The notes under the pieces were generated by a model. It was not told where the DNA came from. It ran no database searches and worked only from the letters and a program-made list of their open reading frames with translations. The position numbers and the translations under genes were made by a program. This document shows positions 63,993 through 64,000 of a stretch of 64,000 bases of DNA, piece after piece; the first letter of the stretch is position 1; every line of letters begins with the position of its first letter. Source of the DNA: HRBIN12 sp964447335. GTDB taxonomy: Bacteria; Actinomycetota; UBA4738; HRBIN12. The stretch spans positions 21,477 to 85,476 of the forward strand of contig CAYUSA010000004.1 of assembly GCA_964447335.1 (NCBI GenBank). Reading direction: 5' to 3'.

Positions 63993-64000
63993 TCAGCGCG

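Overview
The window is very GC-rich, gene-dense chromosomal DNA from an actinobacterium, probably an uncultured lineage. The evidence is a WhiB regulator, an actinobacterial-type LexA box, a SufB close to the Streptomyces form, DUF222-HNH and MDMPI-type proteins, GTG starts throughout, and chains of genes joined by ATGA/GTGA overlaps. I saw no rRNA, tRNA, CRISPR array, transposase or phage structural gene.

Layout. 0-8.4 kb, minus strand: an operon of ArsA/GET3-like ATPase, a small Cys protein, a Vms1-like release-factor homologue, a ROK sugar kinase and a luciferase-like oxidoreductase. A terminator separates it from a secreted six-repeat IPT/TIG protein, an SRPBCC protein, a zinc-ribbon membrane protein and a GT4 glycosyltransferase. 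8.5-12.2 kb, plus strand: YgfZ, WhiB and a translationally coupled heptose-phosphate operon (hddA-gmhB-gmhA). 12.2-16.6 kb: a decayed luciferase-like gene, a VOC protein, an ABC transporter, and an ECF sigma factor (frameshifted as read) with a membrane partner. 16.7-20 kb: a probable SOS-controlled DEDD exonuclease/GIY-YIG protein, a thiolase and an Lrp-type sensor domain. 20-29 kb: a cluster of very small overlapping genes ending in a receiver-like protein, a cysteine desulfurase, korAB, an aldo/keto reductase, a UspA-UspA-Rieske fusion and a cyclic-nucleotide-binding protein. 29-48 kb: metH, a broken AIM24 gene, a PilX-like protein, a class III aminotransferase, erpA, YbaK, glycerate kinase, FemAB-like and DUF2207 proteins, a Ca2+/H+ exchanger, and sufD-Rieske-sufC-sufS-sufU.

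48-63 kb is an accessory island. It holds a VapBC-like toxin-antitoxin pair, a split type I restriction-modification locus (hsdM-hsdS, two unrecognised genes, AbiE-type toxin-antitoxin, hsdR with an AlbA_2-like tail), gene fragments, a GIY-YIG protein, a YifB N-terminal domain and a DUF222-HNH nuclease. sufB resumes at 63 kb on the same strand, so the island appears to have split the suf operon between sufB and sufD.

The main candidates for something new are the two unrecognised genes inside the hsd locus (one with a PD-(D/E)XK-like motif), the UspA-Rieske fusion, and the ArsA/Vms1-like operon. Several coding regions carry single-base frameshifts; from the sequence alone I cannot separate real decay from assembly error.
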